A program made the translations under genes and the position numbers. A model generated the notes under the pieces. That model had not been told where the DNA came from. It saw only the letters and a program-made list of their open reading frames with translations, and made no database searches. Of a stretch of 64,000 nt of DNA, positions 31,617 through 42,644 are shown piece by piece. The DNA lies in contig NC_050096.1 in NCBI RefSeq assembly GCF_902167145.1, positions 157,603,825-157,667,824 of the forward strand, given 5' to 3'. Source of the DNA: Zea mays. Lineage: Eukaryota; Streptophyta; Magnoliopsida; Poales; Poaceae. Positions within the stretch are counted from its first letter, which is position 1, and every line of letters starts with the position of its first letter.

Positions 31617-34600
31617 CTATTTGGGACCGAGCTCAGAGCCGATCCGGATCTGCTTGGAGGCGTCGCTGCTGAGGTCGAGGGGGACGGACTTAACCGTCTC
31701 CGCTGGCTCAAAGTTGCCGGCATGATGCTTCACGTCTGGCACCTCCTTAGAGAGGCTCTCCAGGTCGGCGATGAGGGCCTCGGACTCGGCGAGGGCCTCG
31801 GCGTACTCCACGCACTCCACGTCGCATTCGAACGTGTGTTTGTACGTGGGGCCGACGGTGATGACCCCGTTGGGGACCGGCATCTTGAGCTTCAGGTAGG
31901 TGTAGTTGGGGACGGCCATGAACTTCGTGTAGCATGGCCTCCCCAGTACCGCGTGGTAGGTTCCTCGGAACCCGACCACCTCGAACGTCAGGGTCTCCCT
32001 TCGGAAGTTGGAGGGTGTTCCGAAGCAGACGGGAAGGTCGAGTTGTACGAGGGGCTGAACGTGCTTCCCGGGGATGATCCCATGGAAAGGCGCAGCGCCT
32101 GCCCGGACGGAGGACAGATCGACACGCAGGAGCCCGAGGGTCTCGGCGTAGATGATGTTGAGGCTGCTGCCTCCGTCCATGAGGACCTTGGTGAGCCTTA
32201 CGTCGCCGTTGACGGGGTCGACGACGAGTGGGTATTTCCCCGGGCTCGGCACGTGGTCGGGGTGGTCGGCTTGGTCGAAGGTGATGGGCTTGTCGGACCA
32301 GTCTAGGTAGACTGGTGCCGCCACCTTCACCGAACAGACCTCCCGACGCTCTTGCTTGCGGTGCCGAGCCGAGGCGTTCGCCGCTTGCCCACCGTAGATC
32401 ATGAAGCAGTCGCGGACCTCGGGGAACTCTCCTGCCCGGTGATCTTCCTTCTTGTCGTCGTCGTGGGCCCTTCCACCCTCCGCGGGTGGCCCGGCCCTGT
32501 GGAAGTGGCGCCGAAGCATGACAAACTCCTCAAGGGTGTGCTTGACGGGCCCCTAGTGGTAGGGGCACGGCTCCTTGAGCATCTTGTCGAAAAGGTTGGC
32601 ACCTCCGGGGGGTTTCCGAGGGTTCTTGTACTCGGCGGCGGCGACAAGGTCCGCATCGGCGGCGTCGCGTTTCGCTTGCGACTTCTTCTTGCCCTTCTTC
32701 TTGGCGCCGCGTTGAGTTGACGCCTCGGGGGCATCTTCCGAAGGGCGGCCCTAGGGCTACTTGTCCTTCCGGAAGGTAGCCTCGACCGCCTCCTGGCCGG
32801 AGACGAACATGGTGGCGATGTCCATCAGCTCGCTCGCCCTGGTGGGGGTCTTGCGACCCAGCTTGCTCACCAGGTCGCGGCAAGTGGTGCCGGCGAGGAA
32901 CGCGTCGATGACATCCGAGTCGATGATGTTGGGCAGCTCGGTGCGCTGCTTTGAGAATCGCCGGATGTAGTCTCGGAGAGACTCTCCCGGCTGCTGTCGG
33001 CAGCTTCGGAGGTCCCAGGAATTCCCGGGGCGCACGTACGTGCCCTGGAAACTTCTGGCGAAAGCTTGGACCAGGTCGTCCCAGTTGGAGATCTGCCCCG
33101 GAGGCAGGTGCTCCAACCAGGCGCGAGCGGTGTCGGAGAGGAACAGGGGGAGGTTGCGGACGATGAGGTTGTCATCGTTCGTTCCACCCAGTTGGCAGGC
33201 CAGACGGTAGTCCGCGAGCCACAGTTCCGGTCTCGTCTCCCCCGAGTACTTCGTGATAGTAGTCGGGGGTCGGAACCGGGTCGGGAACGGCACCCGTCGT
33301 ATGGCCCGGCTGAAGGCCTGCGGACCGGGTGGTTCGGGCGAGGGACTCCGATCCTCCCCGATGTCGTAGCGTCCCCCACGCCTGGGGTGGTAGCCTCGGC
33401 GCACCCTCTCGTCGAGGTGGGCTCGACGGTCACGGTGATGGTGCTCGTTGCCGAGGCGACCCGGGGCCGCAGGCGCTGTGTTGCGCGTGCGCCCGGTGTA
33501 GACCGAGGCTTCCCGCATGAATCGAGAAGTCGCGACATGATGTTCCGAGGGGTACCCCTGCCTTCGGGAGGCGGAGCTCTCGGCCCGCCGGACCGCGGCG
33601 CCTTCCAGGAGATTCTTGACCTCTCCCAGGATTCGCCGCCCCTCGGTAGTTGATGGCTCCGGCATCGCACGGAGGAGCATTGCTGCTGCAGCCAGGTTCT
33701 GGCCGACCCCACTGGATGCGGGTGGTGGCCTGACCCTGACATCGTCGGCGATGCGGTGCTGGAAGCCCTGGGGTAGATGACGTATTTCTCCGGCCGGAGG
33801 TTGGCCCGCCCATGCCTGCTCGACGTCCCGGCGGATCGGCTCAAGCGCTCCTGCTCCCTCGTCGAGCCTGGCCTACACCCCACGGATTTGCTCGAGCTGT
33901 GGGTCATGGCCCCCTGCCTGAACGGGGACCACAGCTAGCTCCTGTGGGATGTCAACGCGAGGCACCGGCCTAGGGAGATCACCGTTTTCCGGCATGCCAA
34001 GGTGGTTGCCTTTGGAGGGACCCCCTAGATTCGCGGCTTGGGCCGCAGTCCTCGTCGCCGAGGCTACGGCTACCGTTGGAACAGTCGGAAAGGCAGTAGT
34101 CGCATGCGGTCATGAAGTCCCGCATGGCACTGGGGTTGCCAAGTCTAGAGAAATCCCAACAGAAGCTGGGCTCGTCGTCTTCCTCGGACCCAAAGGGCCC
34201 GTAGGTCGAGACGTCCGTCAGCCGGTCCCAAGGTGACCGCATACGAAACCCCAGAGGGTTTGGACTTGCCTCTACGAGAGCGCCCGCCAAAGCGAAGCCG
34301 CTAGGCGGGTCGAGGCTGAATCCGAAAGACGTGGGATGGGAATCGGTCGGTACCTCTTGGTCGATGGGCGGTGATGAAGTCACGTCGGGGACTGTCTGCA
34401 CCGTCGTCTCAGGTATGAGGGTGACACCCAGCAAGCCTTCCGCGAGCGTGCTGGCATCGTCCGTTTGCCCGGAATCGGCGCGTTGCGGGGAGACGGCGCT
34501 CGTCTTTGTCTCAAGCGCGAGGTCGATGCCCGGCGCGCCCCCCGTTGGGGTGCTGGCGCTATCGACTCGCTCGACAGCTGACGAGGCGTTGCCTCCTGCT

Positions 34601-34851
34601 TGGCCTTGGTTGCCCCGCCTCCCCCTCCGTCAGCGGGGAAGACGGCAGGGTGAGCTCGAAGGTTGTTCTTCCACCACGCGGGGAAGACGTCGTCGATTCC
34701 GCCGCCGGCGGGCGGGCTGCCGGCCGCCATTGTCGCTGTCGCCCGGTGGTGGAATGAGTATCATGTCGTAGCTGTCGTCGAGGGACATGAACTCAAGACT
34801 CCCGAAACGGAGCACCATCCCGGGTTGGAGAGGTTGCTGGAGACTGCCCAT
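31617..34851 (-). pseudogene. gag: Gag-protease of nested Huck-like element
   Basis: Same gene as 23925-27172, start ATG at 34851. The protease again reads LMDGGSSLNI (about 32150-32180), so the DGG variant is a property of the lineage. Breaks: TGA at 34630-34632 (CGA type), a 14-bp deletion near 34026-34030 relative to the outer copy, TAG at 32757 and again six bases on (CAG type), and TAG near 32553. The final TAG at 31617-31619 equals the outer copy's 27170-27172. Confidence 0.88.
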
Positions 34852-34891
34852 CTGGAGCTTGACGGGAAGCTGTTCGTCAACACGCAGCGTG

Positions 34892-34909
34892 CCCCTACCT
34901 GGCGCGCCA
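34892..34909 (-). other. Primer-binding site of nested Huck-like element
   Basis: Reverse complement of TGGCGCGCCAGGTAGGGG, two bases from the LTR, identical to the outer element's site. Confidence 0.7.
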
Positions 34910-34911
34910 AC

Positions 34912-36749
34912 TGTCGGCGTTTCGAGACTGGGGGGTCCCTAAGCCGACGAGTGAATGTCGCCGCGTGCCCCAGCCCAGATGGGTCGACGCGAGGCCGAGC
35001 GCGAAGGGGGGAAGTGAGGTGGCCGGAGACAGGCGTGAGAGAGGTGGAAATCCCACGGCCTCCGTGTTCGTCCCACGCCCAGGTCGGGTGCGCTTGCAGT
35101 AGGGGGTTACAAGCGTCCACGCGGGAGAGGGAGCGAGCGGCTTCAAGCGAGCGCCTGTCTCGTCCTCGTCCCCGCGCGGCCAACCCTCTCTAAGAGGGCC
35201 CTGGTCCTTCCTTTTATATGCGTAAGGAGAGGATCAAGGTGTATAATGGGGGGTGTAGCAGAGTGCTACGTGTCTAGCGGAGGAGAGATAGCGCCCTAAG
35301 TACATGCCGTTGTGGCAGCCGGAGAGATTTTGGCACCCAGCTGGTGTGATGTCATGGCCGTCGGAGGAGTGCTGGAGCCTGGCGGAGGGACAGCTGTTGG
35401 AGCTGTTGAGTCCTTGCTGACGTCCCCTTGCTGACGTAAGGGGGCTGAGAGCCGCCGTCGTCACAGAGTATGCGGGGCGCCATCATTGCCTATCTAGCGG
35501 AGCGAGCCAGATGGGACGCCGGTCTTGTTCCCCGTGGCCCGAGTCAGCTCGGGGTAGGGCGATGATGGCGCCTCCTGTTGACGTGGCTGGTCTGCGTCCT
35601 AGGTTGGGCGATGTGGGAGCTCCTCCGAAGCCGAGGTCGAGTCTGTCTTCCGTGGCCGAGGTCGAGTCCGAGCCCCTGGTTCGGGCGAGGCGGAGACCGT
35701 CGGCCGAGGCCAGGGTGGAGTCCGAGCCCTGGGGTCGGGCGGAGCGGAGTTCGTCGTCTTCTGGGGCTGAGCCCAAGTCCGAGCCCTGGGTCAGGCGGAG
35801 CGGAGTTCGTCGTCTTCTAGGGCTGAGCCCAAGTCCGAGCCCTGGGTCGGGCGGAGCGGAGTTCGTCGTCTTCTGGGGCTGAGCCCAAGTCCGAGACCTG
35901 GGTCGGGCGGAGTTCGTCGTCTTCTGGGGCTGAGCCCAAGTCCGAGCCCTGGGTCGGGCGGAGTGGAGTTCGCCGTCTTCCGGGGCTTAGCCCGAGTCCG
36001 AGCCCTGGGTCGGGCGGAGCGGAGTTCGCCGTCTTCTGGGGCTTAGCCCGAGTCTGAGCCCTAGGTCGGGCGGAGCGGAGTTCACCGTCTTCCGGGGCTT
36101 AGCCCGAGTCCGAGCCCTGGGTCGGGCGGAGCGGAGTTCGCCGTCTTCCGGGGCTTAGCCGGAGTCCGAGCCCTAGGTCGGGCGGAGCGGAGTTCGCCGT
36201 CTTCCGGGGCTTAGCCCGAGTCCGAGCCCTGGGTCGGGTGGAGCGGAGCTTCCTATGGTGCCTGCGGCCGGGCCTGACTGCCTGTCAGCCTCACTCTATC
36301 AAGTGGCACCGTAGTCGGAGCGGCGCAGGCGGCGCTGTCTTTCTGTCAAACCGGTCAGTGGAGCGGCGAAGTGACGGCGGTCACTTCGGCTCTGTCGGCT
36401 GAGGGGCGCGCGTCAGGATAAAGGTGTCAGACCACCTTTGCATTAAATGCTCCTGCGATTTGGTCGATCGGTGCGGCGATTTGGTCAGGGTTGCTTCTTG
36501 GCGAAGACAGGGCCTCGGGCGAGCCGGAAATATGTTCGCCGCAGGAGGGGGGCCTCGGGTGAGACGGAGATCCTCCGGGGTCGGCTGCCCTTGCCCGAGG
36601 CTAGGCTCGGGCGAGGCGTGATCGAGTCCCTCGAATGGATCGATCCCTGACTTAATCGCACCCATCAGGCCTTTGCAGCTTTATGCTGATGGGGGTTACC
36701 AGCTGAGAATTAGGAGCCTTGAGGGTACCCCTAATTATGGTCCCCGACA
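34912..36749 (-). repeat. 5' LTR of nested Huck-like element (1838 bp)
   Basis: TGTCGGCGTTTC...GGTCCCCGACA, paired with 27721-29504. TATA box on the minus strand at 35211-35218. Its 56-bp array (about 35735-36245) has around ten units, one of them shortened. Confidence 0.92.
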
Positions 36750-37160
36750 GTGTTCGGCGAACACATTGGCCGCACGGTCGAGGCCTACGTCGATGACATC
36801 GTAGTCAAGACGAGGAAAGCCTCCGACCTCCTTTCCGACCTTGAAGTGACATTCCGATGTCTCAAGGCGAAAGGCGTCAAGCTCAATCCCGAAAGGTGTG
36901 TCTTCGGGGTGCCCCGAGGCATGCTCTTGGGGTTCATTGTCTCCAAGCGGGGCATCGAAGCCAACCCGGAGAAGATCGCAGCCATCACGCAGCACCCCGA
37001 GCCCTTGTTGGAGACACCCGGGGGCTACACGCACCCCTGGGAAGGACCGCTTGTCATCGCCAAAGTTCTGAAGCCCGGAACATACAAGCTGGCCAACAGT
37101 CAAGGCGAGGTCTACGGCAACGCCTGGAACATCCAACAGCTACGTCGCTTCTACCCTTAA
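36750..37160 (+). pseudogene. pol: Outer Huck-like element: RT palm tail fused to integrase C-terminus
   Basis: Continues the RT from 27720: FGEHIGRTVEAYVDDIVVK (catalytic DD), KLNPERCVFGVPRG, GFIVSKRGIEANPEKIAAI, then directly QHPEPLLETPGGYTHPWEG and the integrase tail VIAKVLKPGTYKLANSQGE, ending in RRFYP and a stop at 37158-37160. In an intact Tat element RNase H and the integrase zinc finger and DDE core would lie between. The fused frame is open here, so the truncated polyprotein could still be made if the upstream breaks did not exist. Confidence 0.9.
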
Positions 37161-38340
37161 GATGTTTCCAAGTTGTTCATATACCTCGCTCCCACGCAAA
37201 GTTTAGTCATCAAGGAAGGGTCGGCCTCGCCTCGGCAAAGCCCGACCCTCCCTTGGGGGCTAAAAGGGGGGAACCCCCTCTGCGTCGAATTTTTTCCTCG
37301 AAAAAAGATCCTTTCTGCCAGAATGTCTTTCGTGCTTTTTGACTACTTCGAAAGCGGATCCTGAAAACGACGGAGTACACGTAAGCAGCCAAGGCTGACC
37401 GAGCCGAGGGACTCCTACGCCTCCGGGATACGGATACCTCACTCATCACCTTCTGCGATAAGTAACTCACGTTCGGATAAGTGATTCCGCGGACTGAACA
37501 AGTCTTCACGTTCGGAAGCTCTTCTGCCAGAGCGATTCTTCGAGCCTTCTCAACTGCGTCGGTGACAGAACCCCATGGACGGGTAAGAGTGCGTAAGCGG
37601 CAAGGCCGACCGAGCCGAGGGACTCCTACGTTTCCGGGATACGGATACCTCACTCATCACCTTCCGTGAGAAGCAACTCTCGCTCGCACAAACAATTCTG
37701 TTACCGACAAAAAAGTCCAGATACTCGAAACAAGAGGAAAAGAGACGCGGCTTTACAACACGGCGAGGGTGTGTTTTGGCCTCGGCGGCCGCAGAAAACA
37801 CACGCTACAAGATAATCCGATCCTGCAGGCTCGGATCCTGACGGCTAAAGGGAGCAGCAACGCCCCCGGCGTCGACAACACCTTCGGTGAGGCCCGACCT
37901 AGCCTCGGACGACGACGCGGTCCAAGGGTCTCTGCTCTGAAGGACAACGTCATCACCAAGCCCGGGCCATCGCCGCCAAGGTCTTCTCCGAGAATCCGGC
38001 CCGAGCAGGCGGCTCGGCCGGTCACCCCGGGGCCTCGGCCAGCTGTCCTCCAAGGACTTCAGCCCGGCCCGAGGCCTCAGCAGGTCAATTCCGGTGTCGA
38101 TCCCGCTAACGGACGACCCGGCCAGGCTCCGGCCGACCAGGTCTCCTTTTTGAGCCAACTCTGCCTCTGTTCGCGCTGACACCGCTACCCCTGGCCTTGG
38201 CTCATCGAAGAGCGGCCGAGGGGTTTCCTCTAACTGAGCAAGAGAAGCCTCGGACAACAAGGCTGACCGAGCCGAGGGACTCCTACGCCTCCAGGATACG
38301 GATACCTCACTCGTCACCTTTACACGGGGTGACTCACGCT
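37161..38340. repeat. 3' region of outer Huck-like element with a dispersed module
   Basis: Non-coding. A module reading GACCGAGCCGAGGGACTCCT, followed by a GGATACGGATACCTCACTC-type sequence, occurs three times (about 37395-37455, 37607-37665 and 38265-38325). A related copy occurs inverted in the nested element near 30380-30440. Short open frames here are GC-driven and not supported. Confidence 0.6.
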
Positions 38341-40065
38341 TGGTGAAGCGGTTCAGACAACCAACAGGCGAGTCTTAGTGCTCGAAAATGAGGAAAAAAC
38401 ACGGCTCCATGCCGAAATTACATATATGTTCAGGCCTCGACACCCACGAGGAACAAAAACACTGGCATTCAAAGTGCCATTACAAAACGGAACTCCGGTT
38501 CCACCTCCACAGGTACGAACAACCCCACTCGACGGGGGGGGCTTGTGGAGCAACGGAAGACCGACGAACGGCGCGCCGTCGCCCGCTCCGGCAGCGGCGA
38601 CGACGACGACTTCTGCTCCGGGGGGCCGAACAGCGGCAGCGATGACCTCAGGGCGGATGCCGCTGCCAGGAGGCCCCTGCCCGTGCCCAAACTCGTGAGG
38701 CAAGGACGGGCAGAAGGCCGTAGAGTTGGAGGTCGGTCTGTGGGCGGCCCTGGCTGTCTCGTCGGCGGAAGAACCTCTTCCAGCTGCCGTGGCGGAAGCC
38801 GGCGCCAAGAGCGGCTCCGAAGCCACTCGGGTTCGAGAGCCAGGCACGCGGCAGCTGCCGGCGCCACGGACGACAATCGCCCTTCCCCCCGATCACTGAG
38901 GGAAGGAGCGGGCCACCGCCCACGCAGGGGCCGACCCCAACTCGGCACACTCCCCTCCCCAGCCCTGGTGATGAAAATCCTTGAGGCTGAGGGAGGGGCA
39001 GAGGCCGCAGCCCGGTTCGCTTTCCCCCGCCATCGAACTGGAGGTCACCATCTTGGGTGACCGCCGGCGGAGGGGTGCAACCGGGCTGCATGATGAAAAT
39101 CCTTGAAGCCGAACGATGGCTGAGAGGTACCAACTCCCGCGGAGTTGCGTTCCCCCAACGACAAGGCGGAAAGACGGCGGGTATCCCCCATCCGGGGGCT
39201 TGGAAGGTGGAAAGACACGATGCATAAGGAAGCGCGAAGACATGGTCGCCTTCTAAGGGGGTCACAACCCTTTTAAAGGCGACTCTCCTTACTTGCGTCC
39301 CCAGCCGTCGCGGGCTGAGTCTTCTCCAACACGCTCCAAGACCCTCCTCCTACGGCGCGGGGGCTGGGTCCCACACGTCATGCAAGCCGGCTCAAAGCAG
39401 AAGAAGCCAAACCGCCGTGCGCGATGCGTGCAACCGCCCAGCGGTTACAAGCGGCTCTCCACTTTTGCCCAGACCAGCGGGCAAAAGAGCAGGCAGCCAT
39501 GCAGGCGGCATGCAACCGCGCCAAGTGGGCGCACTTCTCCGACTCCCAACACACCCAGCATGGAGGCCCAGGCCCACGCGTCATGCAACCGGCGCGCCGA
39601 ATGCTTCGTGCATGCAACTGCACCGCCACTTGCGCCACCACCGCGCCTCCTCGACTGCGAAACCAATACCGCGACTCGAGGCGACCCAGAACACGACCCA
39701 GCGGCGCCAGCCTGGCGCGACGGTCAACGCGACCAAAAATGGGCCGGCAGTAATGGCGGTGGCAGGCGGGCAGGAGCAGCGGTCACGTCGTCAGCCAAGC
39801 CTACGTCCCATCCAGGAGCGACGAGAGAACCCTCTCTCACGGCGTGAAGACGACGCGCCCGTGTTCCGTTCCTCGAACGGCTCGCGCACGCGCAACGGCC
39901 GCCCCGTGAACCACTCGCCCCGTCGCATTAACTCCGCGGCGGGACAGGCGGCGCCTCTGGCAGGAGAAGCGAGCAACGCTTCGCCTTCGCCATAACAACC
40001 GCGTCAAAAAAGGTACACCGCGTTGTTCGCTTTTGTATCCTTTTCCTTTTTTTCTCTTTCTCTCT
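38341..40065. other. GC-rich non-coding 3' region of outer Huck-like element
   Basis: No conserved protein motif is seen on either strand. Between 38940 and 39130 a phrase around ATGAAAATCCTTGA(G/A)GC occurs twice. The stretch 39400-39700 is rich in GCATGCAACC-type words. Possibly the leftover of the antisense gene's spacer, or unrelated DNA acquired by the element. Confidence 0.4.
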
Positions 40066-40142
40066 CTTGCAACAGGGACCGGGAAAGGGGGATACCCCGA
40101 AAAGGATCCTTCCCCGTGAAGGAACCAGGCTCCGAGCCTCCC

Positions 40143-40350
40143 TACTGATCAGAGGTTCGAAGGCTGGCCCCTCGGAAGGGTTCAACAGCCGCCTCAGAGC
40201 GCGTGGGCTCCACACCCACTACTGGTCAGAGGTTCGAAGGCCGGCCCCTCGGGAGGGTTCAATGGCCGCCTCAGGCTACCCGGGCTCCGCGCCCACTACT
40301 GATCAGGGGTTTGAAGGCTGGCCCCCGAAGGGTTCACAGCCGCCTCAGAC
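40143..40350. repeat. Three tandem units of about 77 bp
   Basis: Units beginning TACTGATCAG or TACTGGTCAG at 40143, 40220 and 40297, each containing a GAAGGCTGGCCCC-type word and GGGTTCA. Located in the 3' region of the outer Huck-like element. Confidence 0.8.
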
Positions 40351-41081
40351 ACAGAGCGAGGGATGACCATGGGTACGTTCGATACATAACCAAGGCTCGG
40401 GCTGCGCTCCCGAGGTACCCTAGGACATTTCCGAGACCAGTGGGAACGATCTTGTAACGGAATCCCATCGGAGGGAGGCATCGAGCCCTCGGACCCCATC
40501 GCCAGGGAACCGGGTCCGGCAGATCACCCGCAGGTACTTTTGGGCGTGCCTCTGGGCCTCTAGCCGACCCCTAACGAATGGGGCACGGACATCCACTCGG
40601 ATTACCCGCCTGCAGCTCACCGGAGACACCATGTTCGGCGCCCACCGAGGGCAACATGGCGCTTTCCCCCCTCCTCCTTGCGGAAAGGCGACGCAGGGGC
40701 GTATGTAAAAAAGTCGAGTCTGTCCCTGATCGCCCTCTCGCCCTGTGCGGAGGCTCGGGGGCTGCTCTCGCAAACCCGGCTCTAGCCGAACCGTTGACAG
40801 CGTCAACATACCAGCCCGAGAACTTGGGACCCGACAGTACACCCGGGCTACGGCCAGCTCGCATGAGGGAATGACCAGACCAGCCGAAGCATTACGCGAG
40901 GCATTAAGACCTCGGAGGAGTCAAACCGCTCCTCCGAGGCCTCGGGGGCTACACCCGGCGGGTGCGCTCGCGTGCACCCACCGGAACAAAACGCAACTGA
41001 GAAAGGCTGATCCCCTTGCAAAAAAGTGCGACGAAAGCCTCCAAGCGAGTGCTAACACTCCCTTCGAGGCTCGGGGGCTAC
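40351..41081 (+). other. Outer Huck-like element, sequence before the 3' LTR including the polypurine tract
   Basis: Non-coding. The last 150 bp correspond to the nested element's 29505-29650. The purine tract GGCTCGGGGGCTAC is at 41068-41081. A second, similar stretch (CCTCGGGGGCTACACCC) lies at about 40941-40957. Confidence 0.6.
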
Positions 41082-42644
41082 TGTCGGGGACCATAATTAG
41101 GGGTACCCTCAAGGCTCCTAATTCTCAGCTGGTAACCCCCATCAGCATAAAGCTGCAAAGGCCTGATGGGTGCGATTAAGTCAGAGATCAGTCCATTCGA
41201 GGGACTCGATCACGCCTCGCCCGAGCCTAGCCTCGGACAAGGACAGCCGACCCCGGAGGATCTCCGTCTCGCCCGAGGCCCCCCTCCAGCGGCGAACATA
41301 TTTCCGGCTCGCCCGAGGCCCTCTCTTCGCCAAGAAGCAACCCTGACCAAATCGCCGCACCGACCGACCAAATTGCAGGAGCATTTAATGCAAAGGTGGC
41401 CTGACACATTTATCCTGACGCGCGCCCTTCAGCCAACAGAGTCGAAGTGACCGCCGTCACTTCGCCGCTCCACTGACCGGCCTAACAAAAAGATAGCGTC
41501 GCCTACGCCGCTCCGACTGCGGTGCCACTTGACAGAGTGAGGCTGACAGGCAGTCAGGCCCGGTCGCAGGCACCATAGGAAGCTCCACTCCGCCCGACCC
41601 AGGGCTCGGACTCGGGCTAAGCCTCGGAAGACGGCGAACACCGCTCCGCCCGACCCAGGGCTCGGACTCGGGCTAAGCCCCGGAAGACGGCGAACTCCGC
41701 TTCGCCCGACCCAGGGCTCGGACTCGGGCTAAGCCACAGAAGACGACGAACTCCGCTCCGCCCGACCCAGGGCTCGGACTTGGGCTCAGCCCCAGAAGAT
41801 GACGAACTCCGCTCCGCCCGACCCCAGGGCACGGACTCCACCCTGGCCTCGGTCGACGGTCTCCGCCTCGCCCGAACCAGGGGCTCGGACTCGACCTCGG
41901 CCATGGAAGACAGACTCGACCTCAGCTTCGGAGGAGCTCCCACATCGCCCAACCTAGGGCGCAGACCAGCCACGTCAACAGGAGGCGCCATCATCACCCT
42001 ACCCCGAGCTGACTCGGGCCACGGGGAACAAGACCGGCGTCCCATCTGGCTTGCTCCGCCAGATAGGCAATGATGGCGCCCCGCATACTCTGTGACGACG
42101 GCGGCTCTCAGCCCCCTTACGGAAGCAAGGGGACGTCAACAAGGACTCAATAGCTCCGACAGCTGTCCCTCCGCCAGGCTCCAGCACTCCTCCGACGGCC
42201 ACGACATCACACCAGCTGGGTACCAAAATCTCTCCGGCTGCCACAACGGCATGTACTTAGGGCGCTAGCTCTCCTTCGCTAGACACGTAGCACTCTGCTA
42301 CACCCCCTATTGTACACCTGGATCCTCTCCTTACGCCTATAAAAGGAAGGACCAGGGCCCTCTTAGAGAGGGTCGGTCGCGCGGGGACGAGGACGAGACA
42401 GGCGCTCGCTTGAAGCCGCTCGCTCCCTCTCCCGCGTGGACGCTTGTAACCCCTTACTTCAAGCGCACCCGACCTGGGCGCGGGACGAACACGGAGGCCA
42501 CGGGATTTCCACCTCTCTCACGCCTGTCTCCGGCCACCTCACTTCCCCCCTTCGCGCTCGGCCTCGCGTCGACCCATCTGGGCTGGGGCACGCGGCGACA
42601 TTCACTCGTCGGCTTAGGGACCCCCCGGTCTCGAAACGCTGACA
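41082..42644 (+). repeat. 3' LTR of outer Huck-like element (1563 bp)
   Basis: TGTCGGGGACC...GCTGACA. Contains about five 56-bp units (41590-41830) and the promoter core TATAAAAG at 42338-42345, the segment that the 5' LTR has lost. Confidence 0.92.

Larger units (their letters stand above)
27721..36749 (-). mobile_element. Nested Huck-like element inserted in RT of the outer one, opposite orientation
   Basis: 9029 bp, LTR to LTR: 3' LTR 27721-29504, antisense gene relic, RT fragment, gag-PR, primer site, 5' LTR 34912-36749. The outer RT joins across it (NHV|FGEH). Left flank CATGT and right flank GTGTT do not form a clean five-base duplication; loss of three bases at the left end would explain it. 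The same family as its host, with the same internal deletion. Confidence 0.9.
22787..42644 (+). mobile_element. Outer Huck-like Gypsy element (Tat lineage), defective, containing a nested relative
   Basis: Plus orientation: 5' LTR 22787-23864, primer site, gag-PR, RT to 27720; then the nested element 27721-36749; RT tail fused to an integrase tail 36750-37160; a non-coding 3' region; polypurine tract; 3' LTR 41082-42644. Flanking bases are AAATT and AAATC, a four-of-five target duplication, and the Sirevirus integrase frame (DK|SETQ) rejoins across it. Without the nested insert the element is about 10.8 kb. RNase H and the catalytic part of integrase are absent. The family name Huck is recognition from LTR sequence; the close relative Flip is an alternative. 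Confidence 0.85.

Noticed and set aside
38353..39265. Large minus-strand frames in the outer Huck-like 3' region, considered as a captured host gene
   Set aside because: Two overlapping frames with Pro/Gly/Ala/Ser bias only; no match I can name, and the region is generally GC-rich.
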